Under the pieces are notes generated by a model. It was given only the letters and a program-made list of their open reading frames with translations. It did no database searches and had not been told where the DNA came from. This document shows positions 7,426 through 15,143 of a stretch of 23,129 nt of DNA, one piece after another (the stretch's first letter is position 1; every line of letters starts with the position of its first letter). The position numbers were made by a program, and so were the translations under genes. Origin of the DNA: Candidatus Methanoperedens sp. (GTDB lineage: Archaea; Halobacteriota; Methanosarcinia; Methanosarcinales; Methanoperedenaceae). The stretch is from assembly GCA_026552835.1 (NCBI GenBank), contig JAPMTY010000077.1, positions 1-23,129 of the forward strand, written 5' to 3'.

Positions 7426-7456
7426 TACCGCAAAGGCGCGAAGGGCGCAAAGAGCC
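7426..7456. repeat. Half copy of the GCAAAGG-type intergenic repeat
   Basis: Three imperfect 9-base units follow each other: CCGCAAAGG, CGCGAAGGG, CGCAAAGAG. The same motif forms one arm of the hairpin element at 11532-11599. Here there is no inverted partner. It sits in the divergent intergenic region 7368-7531, upstream of the TPR gene. Confidence 0.55.
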
Positions 7457-7531
7457 AAAAATATAATCGTGTAAACAAAAGATATATACTCTCATAAAAA
7501 AATTACCAAAGCAAACTGTGGTGGAAACTGA

Positions 7532-8794
7532 ATGAACAATGCAAGAAAAGCTTTGATTGGAATATTTTTATCAATCTTTATTATTTCTACGGTAGTTCAT
7601 ACAGTTTTGGCTCAAAAAAATGAGACAATAGAAATACTCCAACAGGAAAATAAAACAACGGCTGCACAAAATGCTACTTTTTCTGAGGTCACACAAAAAA
7701 GTGAACTTACAAAAGAAGATATTATAACAGAGGCACAGAGAAGTCTCGACAGGTCTTTAAGTATTCTCAATATTGTTGCAACATTGATGGGAGTGCTGGT
7801 GGGAATGTTCGCGCTTATAGTTGGTGTAGCAGCTATTACTGGTTACTTTGGATTTATGCGTGAAATTAATAAGATGCAAGAAATAAAGAAAAATATTGAA
7901 CAAGATGCGGAAGTTATTAAAAAGAATGTCGGAGTTATTAATGAACTCAAAAGTAGTGCGGAAAAAATTGTAGAATCAATGCGAAGCGAGCTTGCTAAGG
8001 TTCCTCAACTATCTTTAACCGAGAAACCATCCAACGAATTAAGAGGAAAACTAGATGAATTTGGTCACAGATTGGAACTTCTTGAGGTTTTAGGGGTTTC
8101 TTTAAAATCTGAGGACTACTTTAATCGAGGGAATGACCTTTATTACAAAGGTAAATACGAATTAGCGCTTAAAGCCTTTGAGAAGGCAATAGAGCTTAAA
8201 CCTGATGATGCTGCGGCGTGGACTAACAAAGGAGTTGCGTTAAAAAAACTAAATCGATATGAAGAGGCGCTTAAAGCCTATGGAAAAGCAATAGAGCTTA
8301 AACCTGATTATGCTTTGGCGTGGTATAATAAAGGCGTTGACCTTAGCAATCTCAACCGACATGAAGAAGCGCTTAAAGCCTATGAAAAAGCAATAGAGTT
8401 TAAACCTGATTATGCTGCGGCGTGGACTAACAAAGGAGTTGCGTTTGAAAAACTAAATCGATATGAAGAAGCGCTTAAAGCCTATGAAAAAGCAATAGAG
8501 CTTAAACCTGATGATGCTGTGGAGTGGACTAACAAAGGAGTTACACTTAACAAACTTAACCGACGTGAAGAATCACTTAAAGCCTTTGAAAAAGCAATAG
8601 AACTAAAACCTGATTACGCCTATGCATGGTTTAATCGTGCTTGCGCTTATTCTCTTAAAGGGGATAAAGAAAAGGTGCTTTCTGACTTAAGGAAGGCAAT
8701 AGAAATAGATAATTCCTGGAAAGAAGAAGCAAAGAAAGACAAGGATTTCGAAAAACTCTGGGAAGATAAAGATTTCAAAAAATTAGTTGTATGA
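7532..8794 (+). CDS. Membrane-anchored TPR-repeat protein
   Basis: A 420-residue protein. It begins with a signal peptide or uncleaved anchor (about 8-25, then VLA-Q). A second long hydrophobic segment lies at about 78-108, and a charged, coiled-coil-like stretch at about 110-155. Six tandem 34-residue TPR units fill 193-396, with the consensus W-x-N-K-G ... EEALKAYEKAIELKPD. A charged tail (KKDKDFEKLWEDKDFKKL) follows, typical of TPR proteins of methanogenic archaea. TPR domains hold protein partners; the partner is unknown. If residues 1-27 are cleaved, the TPRs are on one side of a single anchor. The ATG at 7532 has GGTGG upstream, and a TATATA box lies about 45-50 bases before it. Base composition is AT-rich. 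It converges with mutS, only nine bases apart. Confidence 0.82.
   Translation: MNNARKALIGIFLSIFIISTVVHTVLAQKNETIEILQQENKTTAAQNATFSEVTQKSELTKEDIITEAQRSLDRSLSILNIVATLMGVLVGMFALIVGVAAITGYFGFMREINKMQEIKKNIEQDAEVIKKNVGVINELKSSAEKIVESMRSELAKVPQLSLTEKPSNELRGKLDEFGHRLELLEVLGVSLKSEDYFNRGNDLYYKGKYELALKAFEKAIELKPDDAAAWTNKGVALKKLNRYEEALKAYGKAIELKPDYALAWYNKGVDLSNLNRHEEALKAYEKAIEFKPDYAAAWTNKGVAFEKLNRYEEALKAYEKAIELKPDDAVEWTNKGVTLNKLNRREESLKAFEKAIELKPDYAYAWFNRACAYSLKGDKEKVLSDLRKAIEIDNSWKEEAKKDKDFEKLWEDKDFKKLVV
8108..8719 (+). repeat. Six tandem 102-bp coding repeats (TPR units)
   Basis: The TPR units at residues 193-396 are repeated nearly word for word at DNA level, for example GCGCTTAAAGCCTATG and GCAATAGAGCTTAAACCTGA recur every 102 bases. 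The central four units are the most alike; the first and last are more divergent. This suggests recent expansion by recombination inside the gene. Confidence 0.8.
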
Positions 8795-8803
8795 AAGGAA
8801 TTC

Positions 8804-11416
8804 TTATCCCCCACCCACCTTCCTCTTCAACTCAGCCAGCGCATTCAGCGCCTCTAATGGCGTCATGGCATCAACATTGAGATTTTTAAGTTCCTCAACA
8901 ACTGGCGATTCCTTTTTCTCTTCAGAACCAAAAAGCATAAGCTGCGTATATTTCGCGCTGTCCTTCCCCCTGCCGCCGATGCCGCTCCCGTTCTCCACTT
9001 CCTTCAATATCTCCTTAGCCCTCTGCGTCACCTTCAGGGGCACGCCTGCAAGCCTTGCCACATGGATGCCGTAACTCTTATCCGTCGCGCCCGGGATTAT
9101 CTTGCGGAGGAACACGAGGTCGTTGCCTTCTTCTTTTACAGCGACGTGATAATTCTTCACGCGCCGCAGGCTTCTGGTTAAAGATGTAAGCTGGTGGTAA
9201 TGCGTGGCAAAAAGCGAACGCACACCCACGCGGTCTTTGTTGTGGATAAATTCAACAACGGCTTTTGCGATGCTGTAACCGTCGTAGGTGCTTGTACCCC
9301 TGCCGATTTCATCAAGGAGAACGAGGCTTTTCGCAGTTGCATTGTTCAGGATATTGGCAAGTTCCACCATCTCTATCATGAACGTGCTCTGACCGCTTGC
9401 AAGGTCGTCAAATGCCCCGACGCGCGTGAATATCCTGTCCACAAGCCCGACTGATGCGTAGGATGCGGGCACGAAACTCCCTGCCTGCGCCATTATCACT
9501 ATCAGCGCGGTCTGCCGCATGTATGTCGATTTTCCTGCCATGTTTGGACCGGTCAGGAGCAGGAACTGGTTCTCCTGGCAGTCCATGTGCGTATCATTGG
9601 GGACAAACCCGCCTGGAATCGCATACTCCACAACAGGGTGCCTCCCGTCGCGGATAAGGATATTGCAGCTTTCGTTCACCTCCGGTCGCATATACTTGTT
9701 GTTAACAGCCATTTCAGCAAGGTTTACTATCACGTCCAGTTCAGCTATCGCCTGCGCTGTAGCCTGCAACTCCTTTGACCGCCCCGCGATTTGCGAGTTA
9801 ATCTCCGTGAACAGTTCAAACTCAAGAGCAACCCTTTTTTCATCAGCGGAAAGTATCATCACTTCCTTTTCCTTAAGTTCGGGCGTATAGAAACGTTCAC
9901 CGTTCGCGGTTGTCTGCTTTCTTATATAATCCGGAGGAACCTGCGAAAGATTTGTTTTCGTTACCTCGATGTAATACCCGAACACGGAATTGTACCCTAT
10001 TTTCAGGGATTTTATGCCGGTCCTGTCGCGCTCTTTCTGCTGCATCTCAGCAATCCAGTCCTTCCCGTGCAGCGACATTTTCTTAAGCTCGTCCAGCTTT
10101 TCATTATACCCCCCTTTAATCATCCCGCCTTCGCGAACGCTTACAGGCGGGTCGTCCACAAGCGCCCGCCCAAGGAGTGCGACAATATCTGTATAATCAC
10201 CAAGTTTCGTTATTATATTTGCCAGAAGGCCTGATTTGATATCGCTTTCTTTAAGAGATTTTATCATTTCAGGAAGCTTTTCAAGAGATACCTTGAGCGC
10301 TATGAGGTCCCTTGCATTTGAATTGCCATAAACGATGCGACCAATGAGACGCTCGATGTCCCTGATACCCAGAAGCGCCTGGCTCAAATCGTACCGCATC
10401 AGTGTCTTTTTAATAATCTCATCCACCGCGTCAAGCCGCTCGTTTATTTTATTTACAGAAATCAAAGGCTGCAAAAGCCATTTCCGAAGCATCCTCCTGC
10501 CCATGGGGGTTTTTGTGCGGTCTATAACGGATAAAAGTGAACCTGTTCCCTCGCCCCGAATGCTCTGGATTATCTCAAGATTCCGCAGCGTAATAGAATC
10601 CAGCACCATGAACTCATTCTCTGAATATGTCCTCATCGCCTGTATGTGATTCAAGTCCCTCATCTGGGTTTTTTGCGCATATTCAAGAGCTGCGCCTGAT
10701 GCCGAGACTGCAAAAAGGAGATTCTCGCAGCCCATACCTTCAAGAGTCAAGGCGCCGAAATGTTTCAGGAGGCGGTTTCGTGCGTTTTTGGAATCAAAGG
10801 CTTCTGCATCGAATTTATTGAGTATTATGCCTATGTCTTTTAATCGCTGCGTGAGTTTTTTATTTTCAAAAAGTTGAGTGGAAAGTATGCATTCTGCTGG
10901 TTTCATCCGCGCGGCTTCGCTTATTATTTTATCATAATTCTGATTGTCTGTAAACTGGGTCGTCAGGAATTCTCCTGTACTCACGTCCAAAAACGATAAA
11001 CCGAATTCCATGCCTTCCCCTGAAACGGACATCAGGTAATTATTGGACTGGTCTGAAATCAGCGACGAATCGATAACAGTCCCTGGCGTAATGACCCTGA
11101 CCACTCCTCTTTTGACAATGCCTTTTGCGTTTTTCGGGTCTTCAAGCTGCTCGCATATCGCAACTTTATAGCCTTTTTTTATAAGCCGCGGCAGGTATGA
11201 ATCAACAGCATGATACGGAATACCAGCAAGAGGCATATCCTCACCCTCTTTATCCCTGCCTCTTGATGTGAGCGTTATTTCAAGTTCCTTTGCGATTATT
11301 TTCGCATCATCCCCGAAGGACTCGTAGAAGTCACCCATCCTGAAGAAAATGAGTGCATCCTTGTGTTTTTCCTTGGCTTCGTAATACTGGCGCATCGCAG
11401 GTGTCATCTTGTCCAT
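8804..11416 (-). CDS. mutS: DNA mismatch repair protein MutS (bacterial MutS1 type)
   Basis: An 870-residue full-length MutS that recognises mismatches and, with ATP, starts repair. Seen in order: mismatch-binding domain with GDFYESF (F30 and E32 are the mismatch-contacting Phe and Glu); connector and lever domains; clamp region (about 430-560); ATPase with Walker A GPNMAGKST (623-631), signature DDLASGQSTFM (670-680), Walker B LVLLDEIGRGTS (698-709) and H739 in FATHYH. The C-terminus has Q825-L-M-L-F829, like a bacterial sliding-clamp-binding pentapeptide, and MTPLEALNALAELKRK (851-866), typical of bacterial MutS. The ATG at 11416 has GGAGA about nine bases upstream. No mutL is within the window. 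The bacterial features fit the known lateral gain of mutS by some mesophilic euryarchaea. Confidence 0.96.
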   Translation of the reverse strand: MDKMTPAMRQYYEAKEKHKDALIFFRMGDFYESFGDDAKIIAKELEITLTSRGRDKEGEDMPLAGIPYHAVDSYLPRLIKKGYKVAICEQLEDPKNAKGIVKRGVVRVITPGTVIDSSLISDQSNNYLMSVSGEGMEFGLSFLDVSTGEFLTTQFTDNQNYDKIISEAARMKPAECILSTQLFENKKLTQRLKDIGIILNKFDAEAFDSKNARNRLLKHFGALTLEGMGCENLLFAVSASGAALEYAQKTQMRDLNHIQAMRTYSENEFMVLDSITLRNLEIIQSIRGEGTGSLLSVIDRTKTPMGRRMLRKWLLQPLISVNKINERLDAVDEIIKKTLMRYDLSQALLGIRDIERLIGRIVYGNSNARDLIALKVSLEKLPEMIKSLKESDIKSGLLANIITKLGDYTDIVALLGRALVDDPPVSVREGGMIKGGYNEKLDELKKMSLHGKDWIAEMQQKERDRTGIKSLKIGYNSVFGYYIEVTKTNLSQVPPDYIRKQTTANGERFYTPELKEKEVMILSADEKRVALEFELFTEINSQIAGRSKELQATAQAIAELDVIVNLAEMAVNNKYMRPEVNESCNILIRDGRHPVVEYAIPGGFVPNDTHMDCQENQFLLLTGPNMAGKSTYMRQTALIVIMAQAGSFVPASYASVGLVDRIFTRVGAFDDLASGQSTFMIEMVELANILNNATAKSLVLLDEIGRGTSTYDGYSIAKAVVEFIHNKDRVGVRSLFATHYHQLTSLTRSLRRVKNYHVAVKEEGNDLVFLRKIIPGATDKSYGIHVARLAGVPLKVTQRAKEILKEVENGSGIGGRGKDSAKYTQLMLFGSEEKKESPVVEELKNLNVDAMTPLEALNALAELKRKVGGG

Positions 11417-11529
11417 TCAGCTTGTCTCCGGGTGAGATATTCGTTTATTCCTATTTTTGTTTTTGCATGCATTTGTTGGTACTGTTAACTTAATGTAAAT
11501 TTTAGCGGCATGTTTTATGAGTTTTGGCG

Positions 11530-11600
11530 CACACCGCAAAGGCGCAAAGTTCGCAAAGGTGTTACTCTCAGCTTTGCGTTCTTCGCGCTCGTTGCGGTGA
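11530..11600. repeat. Hairpin-forming GCAAAGG-type intergenic element
   Basis: The left arm (about 11532-11558, CACCGCAAAGGCGCAAAG then TTCGCAAAG) and the right arm (about 11572-11599) are inverted copies with roughly 22 of 27 positions matching and a 13-base loop. The right arm starts directly after the TAA of the transporter gene at 11602. Short GCAAAG units repeat within each arm. It could end transcription of the transporter gene or be a small mobile palindromic repeat; a half copy lies at 7426-7456. Confidence 0.65.
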
Positions 11601-11601
11601 T

Positions 11602-12894
11602 TTATCTAATCATCTGCCTTTTTTTATTCATATCCACAAAAGATAAAACCAGGCCAATAACCACAAGCACTGAACCCACAAGAAGAACCTTCCACTCAAG
11701 CTGAAAAAGCATAAAAACACAGAACACAATACCGAATAACGGTAGTAACGGGAACTTGCCTATAGCGAATGGAACCCGAAATGCCCTTTTCATTTGCGGT
11801 TCCTTATACCTCAACAAAATGAGGGCAGCATTGATTACAAAAAATGTCACAAACAACGTGAAGTTATCCACATTAGCCACAAAAGCGATATCGCCGGCAA
11901 AAACGAAAAGCATTGACATGAGCATCACGAAAATTATAGCAATCCATGGCGTCCTTCTTGTAAAATGCACATTTCCAAGGATTGCGGGAAGAGTGGACGA
12001 ACCAGCCATTCCATACACTATTCTCGAACCCCCGAGCATCATCATAAGAACGGTATTTGCTGTTGCAAAAAGAGCTATCACGGCTAATAGAATGAACGCC
12101 TCGCTTCCGAAAGCGCTGAATGCAAGGTCTGCAAAAGGCGCATCCGATGCCGCAAGTTTTTCCCAGCCTATTACACTGACTGCGGAGATTGCTACTAAAA
12201 TGTAGAGGACGATGCTGATTAATATAGCCAGCATCAATCCTTTCGGAATTGTTTTTTCAGGGTTTTTAGTCTCTTCCGAGAGCTTTACAATACTTTCAAA
12301 TCCGGTATATGCAAAAAACACAAGCGCTGAAGCCTGGAAAACTCCAGTCAGGCCCTGCGGCATCTCAAAATAATCCACTTTCCCAAGATAGGGAATCCCT
12401 ATGAAAATTATCAGAATAAGACCAGCGCTTTCTATGAGGGTGGATATTATCGCAAACCATACAGACTCTTTTAAGCCCCAGAAAAGGAGGATGGAGAGGG
12501 CGATTATGAGGAGCAGGGCAGAAGTTATGACTGGCACTCCGGAAAGCGCTTTGAAATAACCCCCGAAACCCAGGGCTACAGTTGATGCGCCGATTACGGC
12601 GCTCAGGATTATTAACCAGCCGATAATGAATGCAAGCCTCTTTCCGAATGAATTTGAGGTATATTCATATTCAGCGCTTGCTCTTGGGAACATGGAAGAG
12701 AGTTCAGCATAGCTCAATCCCGTAAAAACCGCAATAAGCGATGCAAGCGCAAACGAGAGCCAGACGGAGTTACCCGAAAGTGCTGCCGCTTTTCCGATGA
12801 GCGCATATATCCCTGCCCCTAGGATTATTCCTACACCCGACAGGATTACCTCGGTGAGACCCAATTCACGTTTCAACGCCACCTTCTCGCTCAT
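11602..12894 (-). CDS. APC-superfamily amino-acid transporter
   Basis: A 430-residue permease of the amino acid-polyamine-organocation superfamily, with about twelve hydrophobic segments. The first carries the glycine-rich substrate-binding stretch GVGIILGAGIYALIG (residues 21-35). SAEYEYTSNSFGKRLAFIIGW and the loop LSEETKNPEKTIPKG are typical family signatures. There is no C-terminal universal-stress domain; the protein ends in a short basic tail. Substrate cannot be told from sequence; cationic or neutral amino acids are usual for close relatives. The start is the ATG at 12894 with only a weak AGGT upstream. It is read toward mutS, but the hairpin element and about 185 bases separate them, so joint transcription is doubtful. 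Confidence 0.88.
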   Translation of the reverse strand: MSEKVALKRELGLTEVILSGVGIILGAGIYALIGKAAALSGNSVWLSFALASLIAVFTGLSYAELSSMFPRASAEYEYTSNSFGKRLAFIIGWLIILSAVIGASTVALGFGGYFKALSGVPVITSALLLIIALSILLFWGLKESVWFAIISTLIESAGLILIIFIGIPYLGKVDYFEMPQGLTGVFQASALVFFAYTGFESIVKLSEETKNPEKTIPKGLMLAILISIVLYILVAISAVSVIGWEKLAASDAPFADLAFSAFGSEAFILLAVIALFATANTVLMMMLGGSRIVYGMAGSSTLPAILGNVHFTRRTPWIAIIFVMLMSMLFVFAGDIAFVANVDNFTLFVTFFVINAALILLRYKEPQMKRAFRVPFAIGKFPLLPLFGIVFCVFMLFQLEWKVLLVGSVLVVIGLVLSFVDMNKKRQMIR

Positions 12895-12980
12895 TCTGTA
12901 CCTGTATAATGTATCGAATAGGAATAGATTTGGGTATAATTACGGAAAATAGTTTTAAGTATCGGTGTTATTTAGAATAT

Positions 12981-13032
12981 GAGGAACCTGATTTCCTATC
13001 CTATCCAAAAAAACCTTATTTTTTGGTTCCTC
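12981..13032. repeat. Interrupted inverted repeat downstream of ccmE
   Basis: GAGGAACC (12981-12988) pairs with GGTTCCTC (13025-13032), and CCAAAAAA (13005-13012) pairs with TTTTTTGG (13019-13026). Both pairs share the GG at 13025-13026. On the minus strand the element gives a hairpin followed by a T-run (TTTTTTT), so it may end transcription of ccmE. The rest of 12895-13112 shows only AT-rich promoter-like sequence for the transporter gene. Confidence 0.4.
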
Positions 13033-13112
13033 AAACTATTTGATTAAAAGATATTGTAGTTGATAAATCCTTCGATTTTGTTCGGTTTTCATTTAAAAAA
13101 GATATGAAAACA

Positions 13113-13526
13113 TTATTGGGTTTTGGCTGGAGGAGTATATATGGAGTTGTTGGATTCATATTTGGAGGGACATTTTGTTAACATATTGAAAGCTTCAAAC
13201 ACATTATTGTTGAATTTTCCAGTCACTACTGCCTGAATATTTGTAGCTTCAGGCGGGAGATCGGGTTTATCGCCTATATAAACAACATCCAGCGTGGCAA
13301 TGCCGTCTGTCATTTTCAAAGCGAGGGTCCGGTTAAGCGAGTCCCAATTGTCTGAACCCGGAACCATGCTCCCGTTGATGGTGATAACCTTTCCCGTTAG
13401 GTTCCCCTGTGCAGCAACCGCTTCGCTCACCTCATATATCTTCGAGGTATTTGTATAATAAAACAGGGATCCTAATAATACAACAATGATGGAAACCCCC
13501 AGTATTAACCGATTTTTTTTATTCAT
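13113..13526 (-). CDS. ccmE: CcmE-type haem chaperone of cytochrome c maturation, CxxxY variant
   Basis: A protein of about 137 residues. An N-terminal anchor (LILGVSIIVVLLGSLFYY) is followed by an OB-fold beta domain (about 32-118) and the haem-attachment motif L-T-K-C-P-S-K-Y near the C-terminus. In classical CcmE haem binds a His in HxxxY; archaea and some bacteria have CxxxY, as here. CcmE carries haem on the outer face of the membrane to the cytochrome c assembly machinery, so the host should make c-type cytochromes. I prefer the ATG at 13526, preceded by AAGGA at five bases; the ATG at 13532 would add two residues (MQ) but leaves the site too close. No other ccm gene is in the window. 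It is divergent from the TauE gene across about 85 bases. Confidence 0.85.
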   Translation of the reverse strand: MNKKNRLILGVSIIVVLLGSLFYYTNTSKIYEVSEAVAAQGNLTGKVITINGSMVPGSDNWDSLNRTLALKMTDGIATLDVVYIGDKPDLPPEATNIQAVVTGKFNNNVFEAFNMLTKCPSKYESNNSIYTPPAKTQ

Positions 13527-13611
13527 TTGCATCCTTACGAACTAAATTGACTTGATTGAACTTAAATGTTTCCAGCAGCATTATTAATCATATATGTATT
13601 AAAGAGATAGC

Positions 13612-14355
13612 ATGGAATTATTACTGATTATATTTATCGCATTCATCATTGCAGTCCTGTTCTCGATGCTCGGTCTTGGCGGGGCGATAATATATACTCC
13701 GTTTTTTTTCTGGCTTGGCGTTCCCATCCTTACCGCAATCCCCATGGCGCTTCTGTTGAATGTGATTACAACCGCCTCTGCCTCGATGACGTATTTAAAA
13801 CAGCAGCTTGTGAACAAAAGCCTTGCCATGCCCATGATATTTACTTCCGTTTTTGGCGCACTTGCAGGTTCCTTCCTTGCTCACAAAATAGATACGAAGC
13901 TTATAATCGTATTGCTTTCGATTATTCTTTTTATCGCGGGCATGAGGATACTTTTTTTCAGCAGTATAGGTATCTCGGTCAGCGTAAGCGAAAAGAAAAA
14001 GATGTGGATAGGTGCAACTGCTGCGTTTTTTATCGGGGCTATTTCTTCACTTGTGGGGATAGGCGGGGGCACATTCATGGTGCCGCTTCTTCTTGTCCTT
14101 GGTCTTGAAACACGAAACGCCATTGCAACCTCGGCATTCATTATCACGTTCATGTCCTTATCAGGTTTTCTTGGATACCTGGGTTTTAGCTCAGAACTTG
14201 ATATCCACTTGTTGGCCTACGCGGGCGCAGCGGCGTTTGTGGGCGCGCAGGTAGGCTCAAAAACATTCAAGCATATAAATTCAACAACGATTAACCGTGT
14301 TTTTGCGATTATTCTTTTATTTGTTGTCGGAAAACTCATTTACGGCCTAATGTGA
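13612..14355 (+). CDS. TauE/SafE (TSUP)-family membrane permease
   Basis: A 247-residue protein with about eight hydrophobic segments in two homologous halves. Each half begins with the family glycine motif: FSMLGLGGAIIYTPFFFWLG near residue 17 and SSLVGIGGGTFMVPLLLVLG near residue 146. TSUP proteins are proposed exporters or importers of sulfite, sulfoacetate, thiosulfate or other organosulfur anions; the substrate here is not readable. The ATG at 13612 has a weak GAGA upstream. Its 3' end overlaps the 3' end of the convergent exonuclease gene by nine bases. It is divergent from ccmE and shares a short AT-rich promoter region with it; no functional link is implied. Confidence 0.88.
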   Translation: MELLLIIFIAFIIAVLFSMLGLGGAIIYTPFFFWLGVPILTAIPMALLLNVITTASASMTYLKQQLVNKSLAMPMIFTSVFGALAGSFLAHKIDTKLIIVLLSIILFIAGMRILFFSSIGISVSVSEKKKMWIGATAAFFIGAISSLVGIGGGTFMVPLLLVLGLETRNAIATSAFIITFMSLSGFLGYLGFSSELDIHLLAYAGAAAFVGAQVGSKTFKHINSTTINRVFAIILLFVVGKLIYGLM

Positions 14356-15138
14356 TATTTTCAACTGGCTCTTTTTAACCGATGGTGTACGCCCGGCGAT
14401 CATCTCTTTCTCTATCATTTTCGGGTAGGTCATCTCGATTATTGTCTTGAGATTTTCCACATCTTCCCTGTTATACCTTATGAGAAGCTCCAGCGCTTCA
14501 TCATCCCCGCGTTCGTACATGTTCCATAATCTAACAGCGTCAAACCCCGATATCCCATCGGTTTCCTCGCTCCGCTTTATTCCAAGTGAACACTCAATTT
14601 TTTTTAGACCCCCGCTAAAGCCCAATTTCTTCAAGGGGTAAAGAAGGTCTGTGTGAAGGTGATTGAAAAACCCCGGGAACTCATGATTAATAAAAGGAAG
14701 GTCAAATCTCGCCCCGTTGAAAGTAACGAGCTGTTTATATTTTGCAAGTTCTGCCTGCGCTTCTTTAAGATTTATGCCTCTTATGTACGTTTTCGTTTCA
14801 TTCCCGTTATAGATACCTATCATTGTTATGCTGTCGCAATTTGATGAAAGACCTGTAGTCTCAATATCCACATAAGCTGTTTTTTCACTGAAAAACCGAA
14901 ATGCTCTCCACTGGTGGCACGGCAAAAGCCGGCGGGCAAAAAAAATGTGATTTCCTGAAGATAACTGCTCAATCGATTCCTCAACACCTGAAAATAATAC
15001 CCTCTGCCTCGTTTTCAGTGCTTTTATCGCGCAGTGGTTTTGAAGGAAGTCTTCCCAATTTTTTATGCCGCATTCCCATATCTTGCGCTCTGTTGAAGAA
15101 CCAATGCCGGGTATATGAATATAGGTGTTTTTCAGCAT
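14347..15138 (-). CDS. DEDD-type 3'-5' exonuclease, RNase H-like (COG3359/YprB-like)
   Basis: A 263-residue protein with an N-terminal helical part containing a helix-hairpin-helix-like stretch (HIPGIGSSTERKIWE, 8-22) and an RNase H-fold exonuclease domain from about residue 86. Catalytic motifs: ExoI Y-V-D91-I-E93-T-T-G-L, ExoII T-F-N-G-A-R-F-D146, ExoIII Y222-N-R-E-D226. The acidic residues should bind two metal ions and cut nucleotides from 3' ends of DNA or RNA. It starts five bases after the stop of the polymerase D small subunit gene and is surely in the same operon, which suggests a role in DNA replication or repair. Its 3' end overlaps the convergent permease gene by nine bases. Exact substrate is unknown. 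Confidence 0.83.
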   Translation of the reverse strand: MLKNTYIHIPGIGSSTERKIWECGIKNWEDFLQNHCAIKALKTRQRVLFSGVEESIEQLSSGNHIFFARRLLPCHQWRAFRFFSEKTAYVDIETTGLSSNCDSITMIGIYNGNETKTYIRGINLKEAQAELAKYKQLVTFNGARFDLPFINHEFPGFFNHLHTDLLYPLKKLGFSGGLKKIECSLGIKRSEETDGISGFDAVRLWNMYERGDDEALELLIRYNREDVENLKTIIEMTYPKMIEKEMIAGRTPSVKKSQLKISH

Positions 15139-15143
15139 AATAT

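Noticed and set aside
8108..8719. Regular direct repeats suggesting a CRISPR array
   Set aside because: Units are 102 bp, in frame, without unique spacers, and translate to TPR motifs.
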